Shown here piece after piece: positions 10,726 to 23,213 of a DNA stretch of 64,000 bases. The notes under the pieces were generated by a model. That model searched no databases, had not been told where the DNA came from, and was given only the letters and a program-made list of their open reading frames with translations. Origin of the DNA: Manihot esculenta (lineage: Eukaryota > Streptophyta > Magnoliopsida > Malpighiales > Euphorbiaceae); NCBI RefSeq assembly GCF_001659605.2, contig NC_035168.2, positions 6,008,058-6,072,057 of the forward strand, given 5' to 3'. A program made the translations under genes and the position numbers. Within the stretch, counting starts at the first letter, position 1; each line of letters begins with the position of its first letter.

Positions 10726-11000
10726 ATCTGTATATAACTGCCAAGAATGACCTAGAGGCCTTCTAGAATTGCAGTATAATAATCAGCCTCATTAGAAATG
10801 TTAACAAGAAAAAAGTCAATATCTAGATTGATCATTTGAAGGTGAGTATGCTCCACAGAGCTTAAAGCCTTGATTGTAAGGAAAGGAAGCCAATTTTATT
10901 ACTCAGGAGACGAATCACCATCGCTTTGCTCCATCTCTTTGCAGGAGATTTCTCAAGTTCACTCGAGAAAGAGATAATAGAAATATGACCTCTCTATAAA
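10726..11000 (-). pseudogene. LINE ORF1 relic, N-terminal part
   Basis: The minus strand reads KRWSKAMVIRLLSNKIGFL, then LQSRL and, after stops, FFLVNISNEADYYTAILEG and VILGSYIQMQPWDSSF. This is the first half of the DUF4283 domain found in plant LINE ORF1 proteins. Removing element 1 and one GTTGC copy joins it in frame to the part at 700-843. It contains at least two stops and is dead. Confidence 0.78.
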
Positions 11001-13250
11001 ATAGTTACCTAATAGTCGTTAAAATCCACTTCTATGTCCTGATATCATCAAACTCAAATTCATATTCCTATTTCTATCACTTTTTCTTTAAAGGAGACGC
11101 CAGCCTGCACAAAGTGAGGGATACGATAAAGTTAGGCAAATATAATTTTACTATTTCATAAAAATTTGAGTTAAGCCAATAAAATTTAAATATAATTAGC
11201 AGTAAGTAGAATTATTTTTGAATTATTTTTATAAATTATTATTGTTATGATTAATTTATATTTAATTGTTATAATTTTATAAATTTAAGTGTTTAATGAG
11301 TTATAATATAAAATAATATAAGAGTCTCGGTATATATTTTAGCCATCTATTGAATTTTGAAATCATATTTAATCCAACTTAGAACGAATACGGTACTTGC
11401 ATATGGTATTTAATTATTGAGTAATTTAAATATATCTGCATATTTACTTATAGAAATTATGAGTCAATTTAAATTCAATTTATAAATTTATTGAAGAGGA
11501 TATTGAGATTTCCAAACATACCCTTATATATATTTAATAATTATAAATTTATTTATTCATATTTTTTAATTTTTAATTTAATTATATATTAGTATATATT
11601 TAAATTTTGAAAAGCTATTGTAATATTTAAATTCTATATATTTAAATTTTATTATAATCTAAAATAATTTTAATTTAATTGGTTAATTATATTATTGTAT
11701 TTTTTAATTTAAATTAGATGAAAAACTATTTTGACATTTAAATTATACATAATTAAAAGTTTTTATACTCTTAAAATTTTACAAAAGAAGATTCATTAAG
11801 AATAAAAAATTCATTTTTTTTTAAAAAAAATTAAGAGCTAGGAGTATTTTTAATGACGGAAACTTTGTCGTATAATAAGATTCATCAACAAATATATTAG
11901 TACATTGGTAAAATTTTAAGTTGGGCGGACTAATATTCGGTTTAAATTAAAAATTTGATTGAATCGAATTAATTTAAAATTTTAGTTCAGTTTTTTATTT
12001 ATTTTGATTTGATTTAATTTTTAATTTTAAAATTTTCGATTATTTCGGTTCGATTTAATTTTGATAAAAAAAATCGAAAAAACTGAACCGAACTGATTAG
12101 TGATGATAATATATTATTTTTAATAATATAGAGAAACTATATCATATTAAAATTAAAATATTTTAATTAAATTTTAAAATAATAAAAATAAAATGTAAAA
12201 AATAAAAAATTTATTAAAAATTTAAATTAATCAAACCGAATTGAATCGAATCGAATTAGACCGATTCAATTCAATTTAATTTCTGAGTAAAATCAGTTCG
12301 ATTCGATTTTCACAAATATTAAAATTTCAATTTTCAATTTATTCGATTCTATTTAATTTTAAATCAAATCGATCGATTATTCTGATTCGTAATGATAAAC
12401 ATTCCATCAATAATAATTATTAATAATAAAATTTAAAATATTAAATAGGTATAAAATTTATTTTTTAATATTATAATAAATAAATATAAAAATAAAAATA
12501 TTATCATTTCAATAGTACTTTTACTTTTAATAATATAAAAAATAATTAATTTAATTTTATGACTAAGTAAGATCATTATTTTAATGCAAAATTTACCATA
12601 TATTTTGTAATTATAAATCAACTTACTGTCCTAATTTATTTTTAATTTTTATTGAATTTTTATTAGTATATATATATATTCTCGAAACTAATTAAGTCGT
12701 AAGTTCTAGCAAAAAGATTTATATATTTTAAGTTTTTGTTAATACTAATAATAGTAAAAGAAAAGAAAAATTAAAATTTAAAGTGTAAGGAATATTTAGT
12801 TAATTTAACCATTTCAATTTTTATTATTTTTAAATAATTTTAATATATTAATTTTAATGACAAAAATTAAGACAACTAAGCACTCATTCCCCCCCTGCTC
12901 AGATTGTCTGAGAAAATCCATTTCTTATGCATCTTCATCAACGAAACACTGAAAAAATTAAAGTAAAAAAGCTGCAACGTTGTCTAAAAACAACAGCATA
13001 ACATTATTTTTGAAAATTATTATCCATGATATCTGGGCATTTTAAGTTTTACAGGAAAATAAAAAACAGAAACTACAACACTGGAAGCCATGAGAAGCTC
13101 CATCAATTCAAGTAAACAAGCTAGCACAGGCATATAGTGCTCTTGACTCAGAATCACACATGCTTTTTATTTTTATTTTTTCTTTCTTTGTAGTAGTAGT
13201 AGTAGTTAAGGTTTATTGGCATGAGCAGTTTTTGAAGACATCCGGAGAAA
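11001..13250. other. AT-rich intergenic region without a gene
   Basis: Mostly A/T runs with no open frame that looks coding. It contains one fold-back repeat (11930-12395) and a short (TA)n run near 12663-12680. Nothing else could be supported. Confidence 0.7.
11930..12395. repeat. Fold-back repeat rich in TTCGGTT/AACCGAA motifs, copy 1
   Basis: The stretch is built from alternating short runs such as TTTCGGTTCGATTT and AACTGAACCGAACTGA, so much of it can pair with itself. Related copies lie at 17465-17600, 18125-18545 and 19500-19925. The pattern resembles a MITE or other non-autonomous dispersed repeat; no terminal target-site duplication was established. Confidence 0.5.
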
Positions 13251-13252
13251 GC

Positions 13253-13822
13253 TCACCGGAGAAGATTGAACGACTTGCGCTGCGGAGCCACGCAATGCAA
13301 GAAAGCAGCTGCAAAGATGGAACTTCCGATGAAAAGCACAGGCACAACGTCAGGAGGAGAGTTGGCTATGACTGCACACATATAAGCTCCAATTTTAGAA
13401 GACACTGAGATTAGTAGCCATGGAAGGATTGGAAGCTTGTGCATAAGGATTGTGATCAAGGCCATTGATGCAAAAAAGATGATGGAGTTAAAGTAAAGGA
13501 GCAGGGGGAACATTCCGCCGGAATGATTACTTGAGACTTTGACAGGAAGCAAATTCGGCAGCTGAAAGGCTACGAGAAGGCTCCCTGCTGCTGCACAAGT
13601 TGAAATCAGTAACAGCAAATGAGCGCTTCTGTTTCGGAACTCGGAGCTGCCAATGGACCCTGGAGGAGGTGGCTCGTGATCCAGCTTCATAACTACATTC
13701 TGAAATCGAAAGTTGCTCTGACGATTTTTCTGTTCAACCGTGTCTTTTCCTCTTAAAGCTTCAGCATTTTCTGTTGTTTCCAGAGACGACATTGAATCTT
13801 CAATTTTCTCATCTTCTATCAT
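13253..13822 (-). CDS. Small four-pass membrane protein, unknown function (gene A)
   Basis: The open frame from the first ATG (13822) encodes 189 residues. The first 60 are hydrophilic and acidic with a PPPPG stretch. Four hydrophobic segments follow, at about residues 67-87, 105-127, 131-153 and 158-178, then a short basic tail. The spacing and the LLYFNSIIFFASMAL motif recall the PGG-type membrane module at the C-terminus of plant ankyrin proteins (ITN1/ACD6 group), but no ankyrin repeats are seen and the similarity is only impressionistic. Upstream the frame stays open through an acceptor-like sequence ending CACAG at 13829, so an extra 5' exon is possible (see 14279-14412). Gene B at 15789 is divergent and has a similar layout. 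Confidence 0.6.
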   Translation of the reverse strand: MIEDEKIEDSMSSLETTENAEALRGKDTVEQKNRQSNFRFQNVVMKLDHEPPPPGSIGSSEFRNRSAHLLLLISTCAAAGSLLVAFQLPNLLPVKVSSNHSGGMFPLLLYFNSIIFFASMALITILMHKLPILPWLLISVSSKIGAYMCAVIANSPPDVVPVLFIGSSIFAAAFLHCVAPQRKSFNLLR

Positions 13823-13869
13823 TATAACCTGTGATGCCAAGAAAACAGAGGAATGATTCCATGATTCTT

Positions 13870-13895
13870 TTCTGTTCTGTTCTGTTCTGTTCTGT
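13870..13895. repeat. (TTCTG)n microsatellite upstream of gene A
   Basis: About five perfect TTCTG/TCTGT units lie 48 bp beyond the gene A ATG, in the likely intron or 5' UTR. Confidence 0.85.
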
Positions 13896-14278
13896 TTTGT
13901 TCACCATTTATTCTTATCAATACACAAATATTGATTAAAAATTGCAGAGAAAAAAAATCTTATAAAAAATTCATTGACCGCTGTTGGGACTTCAAGATCA
14001 AATTCATTCATATTCCAATCAATCTGAAAGGTAAAAATATAATCACAGTTTCTTTATTATTTCAAACATCAAAACTGGAAATTGCAAATTTAAAGAACAA
14101 AACTGGAAAAACCTTAGAGTCAATGAATTATTCTAAGCATAATCACTTATACTCTGTTATTTCAACATCTACTCTTAGTACAAGGTCTCCCCATTTTTGC
14201 TAGACATCTAATAAACTTAAACGAAGCATGAAAAAGAAAATATTTTCCGGGAAAGAAAGATTTTACCGGAAAACTGAC

Positions 14279-14412
14279 CTGATAGCCGGTACCCTTTCCT
14301 GGGTTGGTCTCGGGGAAAGTAAAGAGAGTGCGCACATCTGTCAACTGCAATTTTTTTCGGAAGTATTGGAATGTTTCACTTAGAAAGAAATCCATGGGCA
14401 CACCAAGATGAG
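14279..14412 (-). other. Possible 5' exon of gene A
   Basis: A small region that is less AT-rich than its surroundings reads openly on the minus strand. It starts after a good acceptor (pyrimidines then TAGCAG at about 14413), has an ATG at 14395 and ends CAG|GTCAGT at 14279. Splicing to the acceptor at 13829 removes 450 bp and joins the exon to the gene A frame in phase 0. No homology is recognised for the exon, so it stays a proposal; the alternative is that gene A starts at 13822. Confidence 0.3.
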
Positions 14413-14482
14413 CTGCTAGAGCAAAGAAATCAAGAATACAAAGGTTTTCTGTATGTGTTTTCTTCCCCTTCTTATTTGTCAA

Positions 14483-15760
14483 TTTTACCCTTTTCTCAAA
14501 ATAAATTGAACTATTAAAAATTAAAGAAAATTCTTAACTTCTAGTCAACTGTATTGATTTTGTCTCTTGTTTTATTTAATTTACACTTTATTTATTTGAA
14601 GAACATTTTTTATTTTATTATAATTTATTCTGAGTGATTTTGATGGATTTTTTTTTTTTTAATTTGTTTACGATTTGTATAACAAAACCGTGTGGAAAAA
14701 GGTGGTAACTCTTCTTTTTGGGCGTTTATACATCACAAAATGAAATTTCATGGAAAAGGTTTCACCCCTCCACAATCAACTTGTAAATATTTAATGTTTA
14801 CTAATTTGAATTTTTTTAAAAAAAAATTATGATATAATTATTTTAATATGACCAAAAAGAAAATCATACATAGCAGTGTGTGAACACTGAAATTAGACCA
14901 GCAACTTCATACACTAAAAATCAAACTGAGCAAATTTAGTTTGATTTTGAATTGGAATTCGAAATTTTATAATTTTACTCAAGAAACCTCTAAATTTTCA
15001 TTTAATTTATTTGTTTTTTTATTAGTTTTTATATTTAAAATTAAAGAATTTAATTCTTTTTTAATTTAAAAAATTACATGTTAAAAATGTGAATCTATTT
15101 TTTTTTTTGTAAATAAAATTTTCAGACGAATAATTTCAAGTTTAATAAAAATAAAAGCTGATTCATATTCTTTTTCTTCTTTTACTAGAAAATGGATGTA
15201 GAATACGGTCAGCTTTGCAGAACAATCGTTTGAAGGTAACGAGTAATTAGTTACAACAAACCTTGACCAGTTCTTTCTTAATAAACTAATTTTAATAAAG
15301 TGAAAAAATCATGTCAAGGAAGCTTCTTATAGTCAAGCGGAAAAATCACGTCAAGGAAGCTTCTGATAGTCATTGATTTATTAGTATTTATCAAAAAAAT
15401 ATAATCTCGTTTCTGAGATCAATATATGAAAGTTAAATTTTGAAAATAAAATGGGTTAATTTATTAAATAATAAAATATTTTTAATAAATATTTACACTA
15501 TTTATGAAAATTAAATTCCTAAGAGAAAATAAGCGGAACCATTAATATAATTATTTTAGTAAAAAATATTTCCAAAACCGCGTGACGAAGTCAATGAACT
15601 GAGAAGGGTTGTTACTCGGCAATTTACAATGGAAATTCATACGCTATAATACTTAAATACCCAAAATAACAACAATAATAACAATAATACCACTCATAAG
15701 ACTTTCTGTTTATCAATTACAAGAACCTTGGACAAGTATCAAACATCCCGGAATTAACAA
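14483..15760. other. Intergenic region between the divergent genes A and B
   Basis: AT-rich sequence with no supported gene. A 16-17 bp direct repeat around GTCAAGGAAGCTTCT occurs near 15314 and 15350. The span presumably contains both promoters, but no clear TATA box could be assigned. Confidence 0.5.
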
Positions 15761-15788
15761 GCTTTTGTATTTCCGGTGGATTATAAGG

Positions 15789-16448
15789 ATGGCACTCCGA
15801 TTAAGCTCTGAGACAAAGGACACAATTCTGAAGGTACTGGGAATATCTAATGCATCTTCGCTGACGCTGGTTTCTCTTCTCCCGAGCTCTTCTTCTGCAG
15901 AAGCTCACCAGTTTCATGCAGGGGAAATATTATCTGGCCATTTGCCTCTGAACTTTTATATACTCACATTTGCAACAAACAATATTATTGTTTGTACAGG
16001 GGCCATCGCAGTTCTCATGTGGTCAATTCCTTGTAGACCAATTCTGGTGTACACGTTGATCAGTGTTGTTGCTCTTTATGGTTTGTTAATGCTTAAAATC
16101 ATGCCCAAGTTCGTAGTTGGAGTTTTGGGCATTGAATTTTCGAGCTATGCTCTTGTTTGGTCGTTGGCTTTAACCTTCATTTCCGCGGCGTTTGTGGGGT
16201 ACCATTTTGTGAAATATGCTTGTTTGGGTCTCTCCAAACTCGGTACATGGGTGGTGGCAAAGCTAAAGCTAGACACTGCCTGGATCTATGTCTGTTCTAC
16301 TCAGCAGACGCTTGCTGCTGACATGCACAGCTTTCTGCTCGCAGTGAGTCGTTGGGTGCACGGTAAGGACTTTTCCTTTTGCCATATTTTTAACTTTTTC
16401 CCAATAGTTTTTAACCTAGCATTGAAAGTTAATTTTGAATATATTTGA
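15789..16448 (+). CDS. Small multi-pass membrane protein, unknown function (gene B), 3' end uncertain
   Basis: The ATG at 15789 has a good plant context (AAGGATGGC). The frame runs 219 codons to 16448, but a consensus donor (CACG|GTAAGG) at 16363 suggests the true first exon is 15789-16362 (191 codons plus one base) and that the last residues of the open frame are intronic. Hydrophobic segments are at about residues 56-79, 84-103 and 117-139, preceded by a Ser-rich stretch. Order and spacing (a PL-Y start, NII, LM, a Pro-containing turn, then ISV) parallel gene A, suggesting divergent paralogues. A possible downstream exon lies near 18565-18630 behind TTGAGCAG but does not extend the frame convincingly. 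Confidence 0.6.
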   Translation: MALRLSSETKDTILKVLGISNASSLTLVSLLPSSSSAEAHQFHAGEILSGHLPLNFYILTFATNNIIVCTGAIAVLMWSIPCRPILVYTLISVVALYGLLMLKIMPKFVVGVLGIEFSSYALVWSLALTFISAAFVGYHFVKYACLGLSKLGTWVVAKLKLDTAWIYVCSTQQTLAADMHSFLLAVSRWVHGKDFSFCHIFNFFPIVFNLALKVNFEYI

Positions 16449-19400
16449 GAAGTTGCATCAAATTGAATTTATTTTTTTATTATAGTTTTTTATTTGGAAT
16501 TATGACAGAATTATACTGAATTAGAGAATAAAATTAGAAGAATGTAAAAAAATTATAGCGATAAATTACATGTTATTTGGATTTGTTAAAATAATAATTT
16601 TAAATAATAAAAAAATAAATAAAAATTATAAAATGGAGAGATAAAATATTAAAATATAATTAATAATAATTTATCTGTAATATACAGTATATTGACCAAA
16701 ACATACATGGTTGAAGTTAATGATACAAATTATATTTTATTTTGATTGGATAAAAATAATATGGGATTTTTTTTATTGTGTAGGAAGTGTGTGATTTACT
16801 TGGATTGGGTTTTTGTTTAAATTTAAATTATATATAAATTTTAGAAAAATTGATTAAAAATATAAGTTTATTTTTCCCAAGAGAAAACAAAAATTTATGT
16901 TTTCATAAAGAAAACAGTTTCAATTCAATTGAAACTGGGCCTCCATTTATTCTCTGAAAATATTTTTACAAAAATAATTTATTTTTAAAAAATTAAAAAT
17001 GTTTTTCATTATTTAGGTGAAATATAGTAAAAAATAATGGTGGTGATATATATATACATGTACAAGTCTAGTGATATCAATAAAAATTTTAAGTGTTATT
17101 AAAAAAAATTCTTTCATAAAATAATTTAATTTTTTTAATTAAAAAAATTTTATTAATTAGTTTTCTAAACGTCTTAATCATTATAAAATATATACAAAAT
17201 ATTTTTCTAAAAATAATTTTCGTTCAATAGTCGAAGTCTTGATCATTATCCATGTTTCTAATTCTATTTTATGGTTATTTTTATGCCAATTTTTTTTTTA
17301 AAAAAATAAACTCTTACTTTTTTTCTAACAATTTTTTTTTAAAAAATTGGATTTTTGATAAGCATTAAATACTATAATCAGCTTTACTTCCGTTTAAAAT
17401 TTAAAAGTTTATTGCAAAATACTTTATTTGACTTTTAATTTTTATATCAACTGTTTTTAGATTATATTTGATCGGTTCGATTCAAAATCAAACTGAAACT
17501 GAATAAATCAAAACTTAAAATTTAAATTAAACTGAATTTTTAAAATAATTTAATTTAATTAATTTTTTCAATTTAAATCAAATAATACTAACGATATCTT
17601 GGTTAAAAATAATTTTTTCTATTAATTTTTTAATTATAATCATCGTTAATATAAAATAAAATTATTAAATTTTATTAAATATTAAGAAAAATTTTAAATT
17701 TTTATTTAGAAAATAAATAATTAATCGATTAATGAGAAATTATCTTGAAAATTAAAAAAAAATTGAATTATAATAATCTGTTTTTTTTTTAATTATTGTA
17801 CTAGGATAAAAACAAATTACAAGTTCACTTCTTTAAACGATCCCAAAGTAAATTTATAGCAGTAACTTTCATTCCAGGGATTTTAGGGTTTATTTGCTTT
17901 TTACTGTGTGTTTGGTAAATGAATTTTTTTTAAAGTAATATAAGATAATTAAAGATAAAGTATCAAAATTTCCCTAATAATCTAATTTAATTAATCGAAA
18001 AAATAAAATTTTTAAAAATTTTGAAATATTCAAAAACCTAACCATTATTAAAAAAAAAAAATCATTATTTTATAAGCTCTTATGTCACCTGCTAAAACTT
18101 TCTTCCCTGCTAAGTTAATTTTAGGGGTGAGCATTCGCTTGGTTCGGTTCAAAATCGAACTGAACCGAATAAATCAAAAATTAAAATTATAGTATTTATA
18201 AAAATCAAATCGAACTGATTTTGATTAGAAATCAAATCGAACTGAACCGGTCTGATTCAGTTCGATTTAATTGGTTTCGATTTTTTAATAAATTTTTTAT
18301 TTTTTACACTTTATTTTTAATATTTTAAAATTTAATTAAAATATTTTAATTTTAATATAATTTAATTTCTCTATATTATTGATTCGATTTTTTTATTATT
18401 TTCTTATCAAAATCGAATCGAACTGAAATAACTGAAATTTTTAAAATTAAAAATCAAACTGAATGGAATTAAATAAAAAATTAAACTAAAATTTTAAATT
18501 AATTTAGTTCGATTGATTTTTTCAGTTTAAACCGAACACCACTGTGATTAATTTTATTGAGCAGATGGTTGAAGAGTGAGGTGCAGCTTTTTCAATTGGT
18601 GCTTGGATATCATCGTGTGCTTATGTGAAGGTACTTAATTTTATTCTCATGCAAGTTTAATCAATTTCTATTCATGTAAAATACATTTATGATAAATTAA
18701 TATTATAATAATAAAAATTAAATTTAATTGATTTTTTTTTTAAAATAAAAATCAAAAATTGAAGAATAAAATCTGAAATTTTTCAGATTTATTCAAATAC
18801 ACATACCACTATATATTAAGACTATGACTGTAAATTTAATTAGCTATTAAAATTAATATATTATAATAATATTAAATTATTTAGGGAAATTAATGTAAAA
18901 TTATATAGGAAAATTAAATATCTTAATAAAGAGAATTTTAAATTTAAAAGGAAATCCATTGCAAAAAAAAAATTTAAATGAAGATGAATATTCAAAAAAT
19001 AATTATTACATCAAAAGAATATTTTCTATTAAATAATTTTTGTAGTTCTCTAAATATTAAAAATATATAAAAATAATAATTTCCTCTAAAATATTTTATG
19101 CAAAACAAGTAGAAGTTGAATATGAATTTTAAACTTCCAAAACAAGATATTTAACGCAAATCTAAATTCATTGATTTAAATGCATGAATTAGAAAAAATA
19201 TAAAAATTTTTTTATATATTTCAAGAATGAATTTTTTTAAATAATAAAATTTTTATTTAATAATAAAAAAACTTGACATATTAGAACCAAACTAAGTCAA
19301 GACTAATAGGTCTCTCCATGTGAAAAACTATGGAACAATCTCATCAGAAATAATATTTGAAAGAAAGCTCAGAACCTCAAGGCCAATTCAAAAATTATAT

Positions 19401-19499
19401 AGATTCAGATTCCTAAGAGAGTAAAAGTCAACAATAAAAAATTACCTGTCCAAATTCAGATAAAATTTCATGTTCGGATTGAATAACACTTAACTATCA
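16449..19499. other. AT-rich region, probable intron/3' flank of gene B plus fold-back repeats
   Basis: Long A/T runs and no coding frame that stands out. It contains a short degenerate copy of the TCGGTTC-type repeat at 17465-17600 and a fuller copy at 18125-18545. Confidence 0.6.
18125..18545. repeat. Fold-back repeat, copy 2
   Basis: It begins near GTGAGCATTCGCTTGGTTC and ends near TTTAAACCGAACACCACTG, so the ends are imperfect inverted repeats. Inside are further CGAACTGAACCG / CGGTCTGATTCAGTTCG pairs. It is colinear with 19500-19925. Confidence 0.55.
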
Positions 19500-19925
19500 T
19501 TCGGTCGGTTCGATTGAAAATCGAATTAAATTGAATAAATTAAAATATGAAGTTTTGATATTTATAAAAATCAAATCAAATCGATTTTAATCAGAAATTA
19601 AATTGAATTGAACCGATCCGATTCAGTTCGATTTACTGGTTTGAATTTTTAATAATTTTTTTTACTTTATTTTTAGTATTTTAAAATTTAATTGAAATAT
19701 TTTAATCTTAATATGATCTAATGTCTTTAAATTATTAAAAATAATATACTATTATCACTATTCAGTTCGGTTCGATTTTTTTGATTTTTTCAGATTAAAA
19801 CTAAATCGAACTAAAATAACCGAAAATTTTAAAATTAAAAATCGAATCGAACCAAAATAAATAAAAAAACCAAACTAAAGTTTTAAATTAATTCGATTCA
19901 ATAAGTTTTTTTCGATTTGAACCTA
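19500..19925. repeat. Fold-back repeat, copy 3
   Basis: Same organisation as 18125-18545 (AAAATCGAA start, GAACCGATCCGATTCAGTTCG centre, TTTTTTCGATTTGAACC end), with many transitions. It directly abuts the LTR-like repeat at 19926. Confidence 0.5.
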
Positions 19926-22201
19926 ATAAATCTGATCTTTCTCTTACTCCATAATAGATCTGGTTTTCTTCTTACTCCATCATATGGGTCCATCATATGG
20001 GTCTCTCAATGTTCGATTTGATGAAAGGATCTGCAAAATAAGAAAAAATGGTCAGGGGTCTATCGGGGATGCCCCCGGTGGAGACCCTCCGACGTTCAAG
20101 TCAGGTTCATGAACTAGGATAGTATAGATAGGCAAGAGTTGCAGAGAAAAATAAAGTAAAAAAAAATATATGGAGCCGAGGAAGTTACCTCCTCGGCAGT
20201 TATTACATGAGTGGCAAGAGGGTAAATCCTTAAACTCTATTTATGACCGCGTGGCCTAAGAATTGCTCCTGTCAAAAGCGTCCTTTCCTTGCCTTTTTAT
20301 TTCTTTATCTCTTTACTTTGATGTTTGAATGTATGGCGATCTGGAGATGTGTATTTGATGATGAATGATATTTCACCTCGGCCTGTACCTTATTATTATT
20401 TTTTACTCAGACAGTCTTCTTGCTTTGTCAATTTTACTTATTTAATGGACCAGGCTATCTCTACTGGGACTTTGCTAGTCGAACTGACCCGGGCTAAGAG
20501 CTCGGCGTCTGTCTAAGCTTCTGACTTGCGGGTTTTTCTTATTCTCATGAGGGCATTTCTGTTTTTGGCTCATGACCTCATCAGTGCTGCGAGCTCAGAT
20601 ATATAATACCTAGAGGAATGTCTTATTTGCATGAGTGCCCCACATTAGACGATTTTAAATCTTGTTCTTGTTACGAGCTCGGACATCTTGTCCCTCTAGA
20701 TGTAACCTTCTGCCAGTCAGTGCGGTCTGAGCTGTGTGCTCCACTGGGATAGCTTGGCCTTTTGTCGTCTTCCTCTTCCTGGGTCATCTTTGCTAAGTGT
20801 TTATTTACTGTAGGTTAATCCGAGCTGCGGGCACGACTCTTCACTTTCGTTTATCCTTTTGTGCATTTCGCATTGGCAGGCCTTTTCATATAGGGAGCTC
20901 GGCTCTTTGTTGTTTCTTCTACACTCAGCTTTATTCAGCTTGATTGTTTACTTGTTGTGAGTCTGTCCGTACTGCGAGTTCGGAAGCTCGAATTTTTATT
21001 CTTTGCTTAGGCTTTTATGCCTATAGCCCGTGATACTGCTTGTGCTATGAGCTCAAGAGTTCGGGATTTCGTTTTCTTTACTTTGGTGTCCCGAGCTCTT
21101 TTGTGAAGTCGTACTTAATTTCTTACTTTCTTGTCTAGCCTTACACAAGTTATGTTTCAGCCTGACTGCTTGTTTGTTCAGCTTTTAACCTTTCTTTTAT
21201 AGGTTTATAGCCTCGCCAGCACAGACATAAGGCTCAACAGGGAGGTATGTCTGGCCGCTCTGGGTTTTTGAGAAGATCGACCCCGGTCGAAGAGGTTGGA
21301 CTATCTATTTTGGGTTTGACCATACTAGGGTTCAATTCTTTTGTATCCAATGAGTCAAGACTTTCTACTGCCCCATCCAATCATTCAGAATGGTTCATTT
21401 GGCCTTTTACATTGCTTCTGTCCCCTTGATTCTTTATCTGAGCATTTGACCCTTGAGTATGTCTCGGTTGTTTGGGTTTTTTGCTGCCGAGTGCTTTCCG
21501 AGCTGTCTTCCCTCAAGCGTTTTTTCGAGCTCTTTGCTGCTTAGACCTTTCTCTAGGCTAGCCGAGCTGGTTTAGTGCTAGCGGTCAATTCTCAAGGTTA
21601 GTGCCTCCTATGATTGTCCCTAGTCCTTTGTTTGGTTCTCTATCTTGGTATGCATTTTGCTTAGGATTCGCCTCGCCTTAATTTGATCTGCCTATTGGAT
21701 TTACCAGTTCGAGCTCATTTTATTGAGATCGGCGTGGTGCTTTGACACTTTGGCGTCGTAAGCCTTGCATTGGCCTTTAGTAGGTCACATTGCTACATGA
21801 TATAGGCGTTGGGGCGCCTTAGTTTAATTTCGTTATATGTTGGCTATTTTGCGAGATTGAGGTCTTATTAGCCTGTAACCCGAGCTATTTTGAAAGGTCG
21901 GATTCAGATTTTTTATTTCTGTTCCAGCACCCTCTTGAGATCAGCATGGCGCTTTGGCGCTTTTGGCTGTTATGTGAGATCAAAGTCTCTTTACCTTATG
22001 ACCCGAGCTCATTTGGGAGGTCGGAGTTTAACTTTTCATTTATGGTCCAGTGCCCCAATATTTTATGTGAGGTCGGAGCTGTGTTCTTTTGAGCTGTGTT
22101 CTTTTGAGTTGTTTTTGCGTGTTGTCATCGTACGCCGCTGTTTGCTGTAAGTATACAGTTTTTTTTTAATAAAAGGTGAAAGAGTAGTTTCCTTCATCCT
22201 C

Positions 22202-23213
22202 TCAGCTTGGTTTTGTGGTGCTGGCAATCATTTTCCTAGACCAGTCACCTACCTCGCTGAGGGCTTGCTCAAGATTCAGACTCTTAGGCCTTACTGTCGC
22301 TTCTAGGCTCTTTAGCCTTGCATGGGATTCATACTCATTGGCCTTACTGTCGCTTCGTCATGTCAGCCGGTTTTGTGGTGTCGGGGGTCATTTTCCGAGG
22401 CCGGTCACCTACCTCACTGAGGTCTTGTACCAGATTTAGGCTCTTAGGCCTTACTGTTGCTTCCAGGCTCTCTAGCCTTGTATGGGATTCAGGCTCATTG
22501 GCCTTACTGTTGCTTCATCATCTTAGCCGATTTTGTGGTGCCGGGGGTCATTTTTCGAGGTTGGTCACCTACCTCACTGAGGTCTTGCGTAAAATTCAGG
22601 CTCTTAGGCCTTACTGTCGCTTCCAGGCTCTCTAGCCTTGCATGGGATTCAGGCTCACTGGCCTTACTATCGATTCATCATCTCAGCCGATTTTGTGGTG
22701 CCGGGGGTCATTTTCCGAGGCCGGTCACCTACCTCACTGAGGTCTTGCGCAAGATTTAGGCTTTTAGACTTTACTGTCGCTTCCAAGCTCTTTAGCCTTG
22801 CATGGGATTCAGGCTCATTGGCCTTACTGTCGATTCGCCATCTCAGCCGGTTTTATGGTGCTGGGGGTCATTTTCCGAGGCTGGTCACCTACCTCATTGA
22901 GGTCTTGCGCAAGATTCAGCCTCTTAAGCCTTACTGTAGCTTCCAGGCTCTCTAGCCTTGCATGGGATTCAAGCTCATTGGCCTTAGTGTCGCTTTGTCA
23001 TCTCAGCCGGTTTTGTGGTGCCGGGGGTCATTTTCTGAGGCCGGTCACTTACCTCACTGAGGTCTTGCACAAGATTCAGGCTCTTAGGTTTTACTGTCGC
23101 TTCCAGGCTCTCTATCCTTGCATGGGATTCAGGCTCATTGGCCTTACTGTCGCTTCGTCATCTCAGCTGGTTTTGTGGTGCCAGGAGTCATTTTCCGAGA
23201 CCGGTCACCTACA
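22202..23213. repeat. 160-bp tandem array, about 6.3 copies
   Basis: Repeat starts (CAGCCGGTTTTGTGGTG or close variants) fall at about 22203, 22363, 22524, 22685, 22845, 23005 and 23165. Units differ by a few per cent, and open frames across the array are a by-product of the 160-bp period. The last unit stops at about 23213. The array sits inside the LARD-like element. Confidence 0.92.

Noticed and set aside
18564..18631. Second exon of gene B
   Set aside because: An acceptor-like GAGCAG and a donor-like AAG|GTACTT flank it, but in the phase set by the donor at 16363 it hits a stop after two codons; not strong enough to annotate.
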